Shown here one piece after another: positions 29,206 to 37,193 of a DNA stretch of 64,000 nucleotides. Positions within the stretch are counted from its first letter, which is position 1, and every line of letters starts with the position of its first letter. The notes below the pieces were generated by a model. The model searched no databases, was not told where the DNA came from, and worked only from the letters and a program-made list of their open reading frames with translations. Both the position numbers and the translations under genes were made by a program. The stretch is from Caenispirillum salinarum AK4 (GTDB lineage Bacteria > Pseudomonadota > Alphaproteobacteria > Rhodospirillales > Rhodospirillaceae). Location: positions 186,001 through 250,000 of the forward strand of contig NZ_ANHY01000003.1 of assembly GCF_000315795.1 (NCBI RefSeq), in the 5' to 3' direction.

Positions 29206-30477
29206 TCACCCTGCCATGGTGTCGGGGAAGGGGATGACCGTCAGCATGTCGCCGGGCTCCACGCCGGGGCGGTCCTCCTCCAGTTCCGCCAGGCCGTGGG
29301 CGTTGACCACCGAGGAAATCAGGTGGGACCCCTGGCCCGTCAGCGTGCGGGCGACCGTGCGGCCGTCCTCGGCGGTGGCGAGTTGCACGCGGATGAACTC
29401 GCGCCGGCCGCCCTTCTTCTCGAAGTGGAAGTCCGCCGGCACCTGGAAGCGGCGCGGGGCGACGTCCGTCGCGCCGGCCAGCCGCAGGATGATGGGCCGG
29501 GCGATCAGCAGGAAGGTGACGATGGTCGCCACGGGGTTGCCGGGCAGGCCCAGGAACACCGTTTCGCCGATCCGCCCCAGCGCCGCCGGCTTGCCGGGCT
29601 TGAGCCGCAGCCGCCAGAAGGTGATGGCGCCCAGGGCCTCCACCGCGCCGCGCACGTGATCCTCCTCGCCGACCGAGACGCCGCCGGAGGTCACCACGAC
29701 GTCGTGCTCCGGCGCCGCGCGGGCGAGCGCTTCGCGCACCGCCTCGGGGTCGTCGGGCAGGATGCCCAGGTCCGTCACCACCACCGGAAGGCCCGCCAGC
29801 ATGCCCTTCAGGGCCTGGCGGTTGGCGTCGTAGATGCAGCCGTGGGGCAGGGCCTCGCCAGGGTCGCGCAACTCGTCGCCGGTGGAGAAGACGGCCACCC
29901 GCAGCGGTGCGCCGACGGGCAGTTCGGCGCGGCCGACGGCGGCGGCCATGGCGACGTCCTGCGCCCGCAGCCGCGTTCCCCGCCGCAGCACCACGGCGCC
30001 CTCGCGCACGTCTTCGCCGGCATGGCGGACGTTGACGCCGGCCCTGACGCCCGCCGGCAGGCGCACGCGGGCGCCGTCGTCCAGCACCTCCGCCTCCTCC
30101 TGCATGACCACGGCGTCGAAGCCATCGGGCATGGGGGCGCCGGTGAAGATGCGCACCGCCCCGCCCGGCGCCGGCTCGCCCTCCAGCGGCTGACCGGCGG
30201 CCTGGCGCGCGACCACCGGCAGCGTGGTCTCGGCGTCGGCGGCCATGTCGGCGGCGCGCACGGCATACCCGTCCATGGCGGAGTTGGGCAGCGGCGGCAG
30301 CGACACGGCGGCGGTGACGTCGTCGGCCAGCACGCGGCCCAGGGCCGCCCACAGGGGCACATGCTCCACCGCCGTCACCGGCACCAGGTCGCGGTCGATG
30401 ATCGCCAGCGCCTCGGGCAGCGGCATCAGGCGCGCGCCCGCGCCGCAGCAGTCGTCGATAAGACGGCGGACACCCAT
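29206..30477 (-). CDS. moeA: molybdopterin molybdenumtransferase
   Basis: A 423-residue enzyme that inserts molybdate into adenylyl-molybdopterin. The N-terminal LPPLPNSAMDGYAVRAADM is the MoeA signature. FTGAPMPDGFDAVVMQEEA follows, then the MoaB-like domain VAVFSTGDELRDPGEALP and VVTSGGVSVGEEDHVRGA, which hold the catalytic acidic residues. The C-terminal domain begins at about residue 350. The ATG at 30477 has AAGGAGG upstream and adds about 30 residues before the usual start, including a CCGAG segment. No other Moco genes are nearby, and it is divergent from the cold-shock gene. Confidence 0.93.
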   Translation of the reverse strand: MGVRRLIDDCCGAGARLMPLPEALAIIDRDLVPVTAVEHVPLWAALGRVLADDVTAAVSLPPLPNSAMDGYAVRAADMAADAETTLPVVARQAAGQPLEGEPAPGGAVRIFTGAPMPDGFDAVVMQEEAEVLDDGARVRLPAGVRAGVNVRHAGEDVREGAVVLRRGTRLRAQDVAMAAAVGRAELPVGAPLRVAVFSTGDELRDPGEALPHGCIYDANRQALKGMLAGLPVVVTDLGILPDDPEAVREALARAAPEHDVVVTSGGVSVGEEDHVRGAVEALGAITFWRLRLKPGKPAALGRIGETVFLGLPGNPVATIVTFLLIARPIILRLAGATDVAPRRFQVPADFHFEKKGGRREFIRVQLATAEDGRTVARTLTGQGSHLISSVVNAHGLAELEEDRPGVEPGDMLTVIPFPDTMAG

Positions 30478-30809
30478 GGACAAAACCTCCTTCGCACAAT
30501 GACTTGGGCCGCGACAGGCCATTGCCCCAGCATACCCGCGCGACGAAACGGATGACACCGTGGAACGCGACTCGGCGCAACGCTGTTTCAGGCCCCGGTA
30601 TTGCCAAACGGTATCTACCCGATCGAGGGGTAAATGCGCCTTGTGGCTTAGGTCTGGGGTTGAAGAAACCGGCACCACGGAAAGCATATGTCCAGGAACC
30701 GGGTACTTCGAACCAAATCGCGCGCGAGTCGCATCTTATTCGGCTTGAGGGGGAGCCCGAATCGGGCAATGCTTTACTTGCTCTACCCACCTAAGGTTTT
30801 GTTCCCGTG
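30478..30809. other. divergent moeA / cold-shock intergenic region
   Basis: No gene is seen. The region should hold two promoters and the long untranslated leader of the cold-shock gene. In the leader, ATTCGG...CCGAAT (around 30739-30763) can pair, the sort of structure cold-shock genes use for temperature control, but I cannot show function. Confidence 0.4.
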
Positions 30810-31301
30810 ATGCAGTCTCACACTTCCCGGCCCATGGGGCCCGTCCAGACCGGAGTCACCGCCACGGTGAAATGGTTCAACGCCACGAAGGGGTTCGGCT
30901 TTGTCGCCTTCTCCGACGGGGCTCCGGATGCCTTCCTCCACATCTCCGTCGTCGAGCGGGCCGGCATGCGCGACGTGCTGCCCGGCACCACGCTCGTGTG
31001 CGATGTCGAGTCCGGGCCCAAGGGGCCGCAGGTCTCGGGCATCGACAGCATCGACGCCAGTTCCGCCACCGTCGAAGCCGCCATTCCGGTCAACGAGACG
31101 GTGGAGGGCGTGGTGAAGTTCTTCAGCGCCGACAAGGGCTTCGGGTTCGTCACCCCGGACGCCGGCGGGAAGGACGTGTTCATCGGCATCGGCGCCCTGC
31201 AGCGCTCGGGCCTCGACCTGCTGGACAGCGGCCAGCGCGTGCGGATGCAGACCCGCATGGGCAAGAAAGGCCCCATGGCGCAGCAGGTGGAAGTCCTCTG
31301 A
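30810..31301 (+). CDS. double cold-shock-domain protein
   Basis: A 163-residue RNA-binding protein with two cold-shock domains. The first, about residues 17-80, contains VKWFNATKGFGFVAF and DAFLHISVVE. The second, about 98-163, has VVKFFSADKGFGFVTPD and DVFIGIGALQ. Both retain RNP1-like aromatic residues, so each can bind single-stranded nucleic acid. Tandem-CSD proteins are common in alphaproteobacteria, where they act in cold and stationary-phase adaptation. The start is either ATG 30810 or the adjacent GTG 30807, which is better spaced from AAGG. Confidence 0.93.
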   Translation: MQSHTSRPMGPVQTGVTATVKWFNATKGFGFVAFSDGAPDAFLHISVVERAGMRDVLPGTTLVCDVESGPKGPQVSGIDSIDASSATVEAAIPVNETVEGVVKFFSADKGFGFVTPDAGGKDVFIGIGALQRSGLDLLDSGQRVRMQTRMGKKGPMAQQVEVL

Positions 31302-31319
31302 CCCCCTTCCGCGCGTGAT

Positions 31320-31349
31320 CCGGGCGCCGCTGGGCAAGGGGGCGCCCGG
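31320..31349 (+). terminator. hairpin after the cold-shock gene
   Basis: A 9-bp perfect stem (CCGGGCGCC / GGCGCCCGG) with a 12-base loop lies 18 bases after the stop. There is no T-run. Confidence 0.45.
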
Positions 31350-31593
31350 TCCGCCCTGCCGATTGACCGATGACCGATGGCCGGTAGCCGATGACCGGCA
31401 CCCCGGCCGATGCCTCAAGGCGTCGCGCCGCACCGCCGGCCGTGGGATTTTCCCGACATGACGTCGACGAAATGTCGACGTTTTATCGACGTTTCCTCCC
31501 GTCGCGACCGCCGCCCGATGAAGCCGGTGTCCGGCTCCGACGCCCAAGGCGCTGGCGGGATCGGGAGGGCAGACGCCCGCCGCGCCGCGGTCC
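31350..31593. other. gene-free stretch with short repeats
   Basis: Contains CCGATGACCGATGGCCGGTA with near-copies (31366-31395), then GTCGAC motifs (ATGTCGACGTTTTATCGACG around 31471-31490) and, at 31556-31590, a piece resembling the end of the 168-bp repeat that follows. No gene supported. Confidence 0.5.
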
Positions 31594-31761
31594 GCGCTGA
31601 CGCGCGCGGGGCCGGCCGCCCCCCGCCCCTGCGCGAGGCGCGGCCTCTCGCGCTCTCGGTGTGTGGGAGCCTGGGGCGGGCGCCGACTCTCAAAAGACTG
31701 AAGGGTTCGGGACGCTGTGCTTCCCGATCGGGGGCCGGGGGCGGAAGCCCCCGCGTTATGA
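31594..31761 (+). repeat. 168-bp direct repeat, copy A
   Basis: It starts GCGCTGACGCGCGCGGGG and ends with the GGGGGCGGAAGCCCCCG hairpin. Copy B follows immediately. The two share long blocks such as GGCGCGGCCTCTCGCGCTCT and GGGGCGGGCGCCGACT. Internal hairpins suggest an RNA-level or mobility function, or a degenerate element. Confidence 0.85.
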
Positions 31762-31927
31762 GCGCTGACGCGCGCGGGGCTCGCCGCCCCGCACCCGGCC
31801 TTGCGAGAGGCGCGGCCTCTCGCGCTCTCGGTTTGTGGGAAGCTGGGGCGGGCGCCGACTTTCAGAAGACTGAAGAGTTCGGGACGCTGCGCGTCCCGAT
31901 CGGGGGCCGGGGGCGGACGCCCCTGCG
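31762..31927 (+). repeat. 168-bp direct repeat, copy B
   Basis: It is in direct tandem with copy A. Differences are scattered and compensate within hairpins: CTGTGCTTCCCG in copy A reads CTGCGCGTCCCG here, which restores pairing with GGGACG. A more diverged relative lies at 61065-61255. Confidence 0.85.
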
Positions 31928-31996
31928 TCAGGTGCTTGAGGTTGCACGCCGGACGGGCCACACTCCCCGCCCCGCCTCTTCCACCCCGAGCCCTCC

Positions 31997-32695
31997 TTGA
32001 GCACCACCACCCGCCGCCGCCGATCGCGCCCGAAGCCGCGCCGCAAGACGACCCGCCGCCGGGGTGGCGGGGTGCTGTCGCCGTTCTGGCGCCTGCCGCG
32101 CTGGGCGCGGTGGGTGGGCGCCGTGGTGGCGTTGGGGGCGGGCGTGCTGGAGGGCCGCGAGAGCGAGTTGGTGCGGCCGGTGGCGGTGCCCTTCGACCGG
32201 GCGCTCTACGCACACTGGCTGGACACGGACGGCGACTGCCTGGACACGCGGCAGGAGATTTTGGCCCGAGACAGCGTGATCCGCCCGACCTTCTCCGCCA
32301 ACGGCTGCCGGGTGACGGGCGGCCGGTGGCGCGACCCGTACACGGGGCGGACGTTCACGGACCCGAGCGCGCTGGACGTGGACCACATCGTGCCGCTCTC
32401 CGAGGCCCACCGCAGCGGCGCCGACCGCTGGAGCCCGGCCCGCCGCGCGGCCTTCGCCAACAACCCCGGCAACCTGATCGCGGTCTCGGCGAGCGCCAAC
32501 CGCAGCAAGGCCGACGGCGACCCCCTGGCCTGGCTCCCACCCGCCTGGCCCTACCGCTGCGCCTATACGGCGCACTTCGTGGGGACCAAGCAGGACTGGG
32601 GGCTTGAACAGGACCCGCTGGAGCGGTGGTTCACCGCGGGGGTGCGGTGGGTGTGTCTACAGGAAATTTCTGCCAATCCAGAACGCACGCGCTAG
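31997..32695 (+). CDS. membrane-anchored HNH nuclease (DUF1524-like)
   Basis: A 232-residue protein with an Arg-rich cytoplasmic N-terminus and a helix (about residues 35-53, WARWVGAVVALGAGVLEG) that should anchor or export it. The nuclease region has WLDTDGDCLDTRQEILARDS, then DPYTGRTFTDPSALDVDHIV with PLSEAHRSGADRWSPARRAA and NLIAVSASANRSKADGDP. This is the HNH core in secreted DUF1524/GmrSD-C-type nucleases. The start is TTG 31997 with no good ribosome site, so the N-terminus is uncertain. It sits at the edge of an accessory segment and could serve nutrient DNA breakdown or defence. Confidence 0.82.
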   Translation: MSTTTRRRRSRPKPRRKTTRRRGGGVLSPFWRLPRWARWVGAVVALGAGVLEGRESELVRPVAVPFDRALYAHWLDTDGDCLDTRQEILARDSVIRPTFSANGCRVTGGRWRDPYTGRTFTDPSALDVDHIVPLSEAHRSGADRWSPARRAAFANNPGNLIAVSASANRSKADGDPLAWLPPAWPYRCAYTAHFVGTKQDWGLEQDPLERWFTAGVRWVCLQEISANPERTR

Positions 32696-32878
32696 CCTCA
32701 ATACCGGTCGCCGCCTAGAGAATCGTGACAAGACCCTGACGCAGCCCGCTGCGCCAGGCGAGGTAGACGGCGGAGCAGGGTCAGAGGACGGTGGAACAAA
32801 GGGCGCTGTAAGCACGGCCGCGGCATAAAGCCGCAGTAGGTAAGATTTCAGCCTTACGCCACGGCTGATGTCTACCAC

Positions 32879-33376
32879 TTACCCACCACCTAGCTTTTTT
32901 GGCGGCTTAGACTCGAGCACGATGAAGGTGCTTCTTATTATTCTCGTGACAGCTAAAACCGTGTAAACAACAACGAAAGCCCAAAGAGAAAGCATGTACC
33001 GATCTTGAGGGGCCTCCCACAGATTGGTTCCATACAAAAAAGAAAAAGACACGCTAAATAAGGACGAAAAAAAGCTCGCGAACATAGCCGACTTTAGGAA
33101 AGATATGTACCTCAAAAATATCGGCGTATGTTTAATTTTCGCTATAAAATCAGAGCTAGAAGATACTACCACGCCATAGAATGTCATGACGAAACCGGTA
33201 GCGATAGCCGATATATTAGCCACGGCAGAAGAGAGATCGCCGAAATCGGCTGTCTTATAGAACTCGTAATTTTTTATGCATTCATAATCAGAAAAAACAA
33301 TATAGCCTGCCGCGACAGATAATATCAGCGGCAGGCGCGCCTCTAAGAAAACTCGTAAAGCACCAAACTTAGCCAT
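32879..33376 (-). CDS. four-helix membrane protein, RexB-like position
   Basis: A 165-residue inner-membrane protein with four predicted helices (about residues 15-34, 47-73, 87-115, 127-155) and Lys-rich ends. Its DNA is clearly AT-richer than the surrounding genome, with many A/T-ending codons, which suggests recent acquisition. It overlaps the gene upstream by eight bases, so the two are made together. No named family is recognised. A soluble protein of about 280-300 residues followed by a small four-helix membrane protein is the layout of lambda RexA-RexB, so an ion-channel effector is one possible reading (inference). Confidence 0.7.
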   Translation of the reverse strand: MAKFGALRVFLEARLPLILSVAAGYIVFSDYECIKNYEFYKTADFGDLSSAVANISAIATGFVMTFYGVVVSSSSDFIAKIKHTPIFLRYISFLKSAMFASFFSSLFSVSFSFLYGTNLWEAPQDRYMLSLWAFVVVYTVLAVTRIIRSTFIVLESKPPKKLGGG

Positions 33377-34256
33377 TCGGGGGGAACATTTCTTCTATCG
33401 CTCGGCGCTTGGCCTGCCATAGTTCACGGATAAACCTATCTTTAATATTGTAAGCCTCCGCCGGATCATCATCGGGGAGGTCAAGTTTCCGCCTGTCCCC
33501 CACTTGTGCTCGAAGCAGCGGGAACGTTTCTGTTTGCCGGGTTTCATCATTCCGCAACGTCGCGGTAAGCCGCTTAACACCCGCCTCCCCTTCTTCATGT
33601 TGCCGAAGCAACCACCTAACAAGTCGCCGCGCAAAGCCTGAAGATATGTCTTCCGGCGACCGTCCCATCGTGAAGCTCATATCGATAAATGCTGACTGGC
33701 CTGCCTGCTTCATCGCTTCTAGGCCTTCAATAATCGTTTGAGTTTCCTGAGAAACGCTATCCAGCCTATCCGGACGCGCCACCCGGAAAGCAAGCGCCCT
33801 GACGCGTTCTGTGGCCAACTTCTCCCACCATTCCTGTGAGATGACGGGCAAGATATAGAAGCCATCAACTCCAGCGACTTCTTGTACGTACATCGCCACC
33901 CGAGCCGGCGTAATGCCGTTCCTCCCCATCTGGAGAGCAAGGATGTTGTTCGACCTATCATACCGAAATGCCGTCGAATGACCGATAGAAGGGACGCCAA
34001 GCCGCTGAAGGGGCTGCCCCGGCATGGCTCGCGCAGGCAAATTCTGGCTTTGCAAGCGGACTAGCTCGCCAGCCAAAATTCTACCCCGGCTCTTTTCTTC
34101 AAGGCGCTCGAGGCGAAGCACGACATTTTCCTGAATCTCTACTTCGCGCTCAGCTAGATCGAGGTCTGCAGCTTCACTGAGGCATTCAGAGAAATGTTCA
34201 GGGAAATCTGCCTGTCTTTGGACCTCGAAAAATCGAATGTTTACTGTAGTGTCCAT
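33369..34256 (-). CDS. hypothetical 295-aa protein, RexA-like position
   Basis: A soluble 295-residue protein beginning MDTTVNIRFFEVQR. Visible parts are a helical segment with VVLRLERLEEKSRGRILAGE, then a core with STAFRYDRSNNILALQMGRN and VDGFYILPVISQEWWEKL. The C-terminal half has FIDMSFTMGRSPEDISSGFA and TLRNDETRQTETFPLLRAQV, ending in a charged helix. No enzyme motif is seen. It has an AAGAAGG site, codon use is less GC-biased than its neighbours, and it is coupled to the membrane gene. The strand-helix order recalls RexA and other sensors of two-gene abortive-infection modules, but the relationship is unproven. Confidence 0.65.
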   Translation of the reverse strand: MDTTVNIRFFEVQRQADFPEHFSECLSEAADLDLAEREVEIQENVVLRLERLEEKSRGRILAGELVRLQSQNLPARAMPGQPLQRLGVPSIGHSTAFRYDRSNNILALQMGRNGITPARVAMYVQEVAGVDGFYILPVISQEWWEKLATERVRALAFRVARPDRLDSVSQETQTIIEGLEAMKQAGQSAFIDMSFTMGRSPEDISSGFARRLVRWLLRQHEEGEAGVKRLTATLRNDETRQTETFPLLRAQVGDRRKLDLPDDDPAEAYNIKDRFIRELWQAKRRAIEEMFPPNG

Positions 34257-34317
34257 CTGGCACGCCTTCTTGCCGAACTAGTCGTCTTTTCGTACCAGAA
34301 GTTGCGCTTCAGCATCA

Positions 34318-34340
34318 ACAAAATTTACCGCGAGACGCGG
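34318..34340 (-). terminator. ftsY operon terminator
   Basis: A 5-bp GC stem (CCGCG / CGCGG) with a 3-base loop is followed on the minus strand by TAAATTTTG. It lies directly past the ftsY stop and separates the housekeeping operon from the accessory pair. Confidence 0.6.
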
Positions 34341-34344
34341 CATT

Positions 34345-35934
34345 TTAAACCCCCATCAACCCCCGCGCGAAGTCCTCCGCCTTGAACGGGCGGAGGTCTT
34401 CCGCCGTCTCCCCGACGCCGATCGAGTGCACCGGCAGGCCGAATTTGTCCGCCAGCGCCACCACCACGCCGCCCTTGGCCGTGCCGTCCAGTTTGGTCAT
34501 CACCAGGCCGGTCACGTTGACCATGTCCTTGAACACCTCCACCTGGTTGTGGGCGTTCTGGCCCACCGTGGCGTCCAGGACCAAGAGCGTCGAGTGCGGG
34601 GCGGCGGGGTCGATCTTTTTCAGCACGCGGACGATCTTCTGAAGCTCGTCCATCAGGCCCTTCTTGTTCTGAAGGCGCCCGGCCGTGTCGATCATCAGCA
34701 CGTCCGTCCCCGCCTTCAGTGCCTCCTGATAGGCGTCATAGGCCAGACCCGCCGCGTCGGCGCCGGTGTCGCGGCTGATGACAGGCGTGGCCGTGCGGTC
34801 GCCCCACACCTTCAGCTGCTCCACGGCGGCCGCGCGGAAGGTGTCGCCGGCGGCCAGCATCACCGATAGCCCCTGCTCCTGGTACTGGCGGGCCATCTTG
34901 CCGATGGTCGTCGTCTTGCCCGAGCCGTTCACGCCCACCACCAGCACCACATGGGGCTTCAGCGCGCGGTCGATCTCCAGCGGGCGGGCCACCGGCTCCA
35001 GGATTTCCGCGATGTCCTCGGCGAAGGCCTTGCGGATTTCCTCGCCGGTGATGTCCTTGCCGAAGCGCTCCTTCGCCAGCGAGGCCACCAGCTTGGCCGA
35101 GGTGCTCACCCCCAGGTCGGCGGTGATGAGCAGGTCCTCCAGGTCCTCCAGCGCCTCGTCGTCCAGGCGGCGCTTGGTGAACAGGCCGGTGATGCCCTCC
35201 GTCAGCTTGCTGGACGAGCGCGAGAGCCCGTCGCGCAGGCGGGCGAACCAGCTTTTCTTCTGACGCTGCGGCTCGTCGGACGGCGGGGCGGGAACGGCCT
35301 CGGCCTCCGCGATGCCGGCGGCGCGGTCCTGTTCGGCCGCGTCTTCCTGCGCGGCGGTCTCGGCGGCGTCGGGCTCGCCTTCCGCCGGGCGCGCGGGCTC
35401 GGCGTCGTAGCCCTCGAAGGCGTCCGGCGCGGGCGCGGGAGCCTCGGGGAGGGGCTCGGCGACGGGCTCCCGCTCGGGCTTGGGCGCGCGCTCCGCGGCC
35501 TCGGCGCGGGCGGCGGCGTCCTCGATGCCTTCGCCGACGCGGCGGGCGACCTCTTCCGGCGCGGGCTCCTCGGCCTCGGGCAGGTCGGTGCGGCCCTCCA
35601 CCGGCTGGTCGTGGGGCGCGGCGGGGGGAGTTTGGTCGGGCCGCACCTCCGGCTCGATGTCGAGCAGGCGGGGGCTCTGCGGCTCGGGCTCGGCCTCGGG
35701 CAGGTCGGGCGTGCCTTCGGCCGGCTGATCGTGGGGGGCGGTGTCGGGCGTCTGGTCGTGGCGGACTTCCGGGGTCTCGGCGGGGGCCCCGGACGCTGCG
35801 GGACCGCCGCCCTCGGGCGCCTCGGTGTCCGGCGTCTCCGGGCGCTCCTCGCCGCGCTTGAACAGGCGGGAGAAGAACCCCCGCTTCTTCGGCTTGTTCT
35901 CGGGCGCGTCGGGGGCGTTCGGGTCGTCGGTCAC
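34345..35934 (-). CDS. ftsY: signal recognition particle receptor FtsY
   Basis: A 529-residue GTPase that docks SRP-ribosome complexes at the membrane. The NG domain occupies the last 300 residues: P-loop GVNGSGKTTTIGKMA, then DTFRAAAVEQLKVWG, MIDTAGRLQNKKGLMDEL and TKLDGTAKGGVVVALADKFG. The N-terminal A domain of about 220 residues is acidic and contains a near-duplication (VRHDQTPDTAPHDQPAEG and VRPDQTPPAAPHDQPVEG). The GTG start at 35934 overlaps the mtaB stop as GTGA. It is the last gene of the dapF-mtaB-ftsY operon. Confidence 0.97.
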   Translation of the reverse strand: MTDDPNAPDAPENKPKKRGFFSRLFKRGEERPETPDTEAPEGGGPAASGAPAETPEVRHDQTPDTAPHDQPAEGTPDLPEAEPEPQSPRLLDIEPEVRPDQTPPAAPHDQPVEGRTDLPEAEEPAPEEVARRVGEGIEDAAARAEAAERAPKPEREPVAEPLPEAPAPAPDAFEGYDAEPARPAEGEPDAAETAAQEDAAEQDRAAGIAEAEAVPAPPSDEPQRQKKSWFARLRDGLSRSSSKLTEGITGLFTKRRLDDEALEDLEDLLITADLGVSTSAKLVASLAKERFGKDITGEEIRKAFAEDIAEILEPVARPLEIDRALKPHVVLVVGVNGSGKTTTIGKMARQYQEQGLSVMLAAGDTFRAAAVEQLKVWGDRTATPVISRDTGADAAGLAYDAYQEALKAGTDVLMIDTAGRLQNKKGLMDELQKIVRVLKKIDPAAPHSTLLVLDATVGQNAHNQVEVFKDMVNVTGLVMTKLDGTAKGGVVVALADKFGLPVHSIGVGETAEDLRPFKAEDFARGLMGV

Positions 35935-37193
35935 GCGGTCACCTCGGCTGTCATGGTCTCGCCGTCCACGCCGGTCAGGCGCACGGGCACGATCTCGCCC
36001 ACCGCCGCCGTCTCGGGCAGGCGCACGGGAATGTAGTGGTCGCTGTGGCCCTTGCCGGGCTCCTCCACCAGCACCGTCGTCTCGGTGCCGACGCGCGAGC
36101 GCAGGTAGGCGTCCATCGCTGCCCGCCCCACGTCCCGCAGGCGCGCGGCGCGGGCCTTGACCACGTCGCCCGGCAGGCCGGGGATCTTGGCGGCCGGCGT
36201 GCCGGGGCGCGAGGAATAGGGGAAGACGTGCAGGTGCGTCAGCCCCGCCTCCTCCACCAGCGCGACGGAGTTGGCGAAGTGCTCGTCCGTCTCCGTCGGG
36301 AAGCCGGCGATGATGTCGGCGCCGAACACGGCGTCGGGGCGGATGCTGCGGATGCGCTCGGTCAGCGCGATGACGTCGGCGCGCAGGTGGCGGCGCTTCA
36401 TGCGCTTGAGGATCAGGTCATCGCCCGCCTGCGCCGACAGGTGGAAGTGCGGCATCAGGCGCGGCTCGCGGCCGATCAGCTCCAGCAGGTCGTCGTCCAC
36501 CTCCACCGGGTCGAGGCTGGTGAGGCGCAGGCGCGGCAGCTCCGGCACGTTGGCGAGCAGCCGGCGCACCATCTGCCCCAGCGGCGGCTGCCCCGGCAGG
36601 TCGGCGCCATAGGCGGTGATGTCCACGCCCGTCAGCACCACCTCGCGATAGCCGTTCTCCACCAGCGCGCGGACCTGTTCGGTGATGCGGCCCATGGGCA
36701 CGCTGCGGTTGGGGCCGCGGGCGTAGGGGATGATGCAGAAGGTGCAGCGGTGGTCGCAGCCCTGCTGCACCTGGACGAAGGCGCGGGTGTGGCCCTCGAA
36801 GCCCGCCAGCAGGTGCTCGGCGGTTTCCCGCACCGTCATGATGTCGTCGACCAGGATCTGCTGGTTGAGGCCGGGCGCGTAAGATTCGGCCTTCAGCTTC
36901 TCGGCGTTGCCCAGGACGCGGTCGACCTCGGGCATGCCCGACCACAGGTCCTTGTCCAGCTGCACGGCGCAGCCGGTGACGATGATCTTGGCGTGCGGGT
37001 TCTCGCGCCGCAGCCGGCGCACGGCCTGGCGGGCCTGGCGCTCGGCCTCCTTGGTCACCGCGCAGGTGTTGACGATGACGGCGTCGCCCAGGCCGGCGGC
37101 GCGGGCGTGGTCGCGCATCACCTCGGATTCATAGGTGTTCATGCGGCACCCGAAGGTGACGACGCGCGGATCGATCGGCTTCTGCATGGTCAT
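35931..37193 (-). CDS. mtaB: tRNA-t6A37 methylthiotransferase MtaB
   Basis: A 420-residue radical-SAM enzyme that adds a methylthio group to threonylcarbamoyl-adenosine-37 in tRNA. The N-terminal UPF0004 domain has VVTFGCRMNTYESE and IIVTGCAVQL, with cysteines for the auxiliary cluster. The radical-SAM motif CDHRCTFCIIPYARG binds the SAM-coordinating cluster. The C-terminal TRAM domain ends the protein. The ATG at 37193 overlaps dapF (ATGA), and its stop overlaps ftsY (GTGA), so all three are translated in a chain. Confidence 0.95.
   Translation of the reverse strand: MTMQKPIDPRVVTFGCRMNTYESEVMRDHARAAGLGDAVIVNTCAVTKEAERQARQAVRRLRRENPHAKIIVTGCAVQLDKDLWSGMPEVDRVLGNAEKLKAESYAPGLNQQILVDDIMTVRETAEHLLAGFEGHTRAFVQVQQGCDHRCTFCIIPYARGPNRSVPMGRITEQVRALVENGYREVVLTGVDITAYGADLPGQPPLGQMVRRLLANVPELPRLRLTSLDPVEVDDDLLELIGREPRLMPHFHLSAQAGDDLILKRMKRRHLRADVIALTERIRSIRPDAVFGADIIAGFPTETDEHFANSVALVEEAGLTHLHVFPYSSRPGTPAAKIPGLPGDVVKARAARLRDVGRAAMDAYLRSRVGTETTVLVEEPGKGHSDHYIPVRLPETAAVGEIVPVRLTGVDGETMTAEVTA

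Noticed and set aside
31410-32000. A 196-codon open frame through the 168-bp repeats
   Set aside because: It is composed of the repeat units read in one frame, is Arg/Ala/Gly-rich, and has no ribosome site; repeat divergence does not favour synonymous changes.
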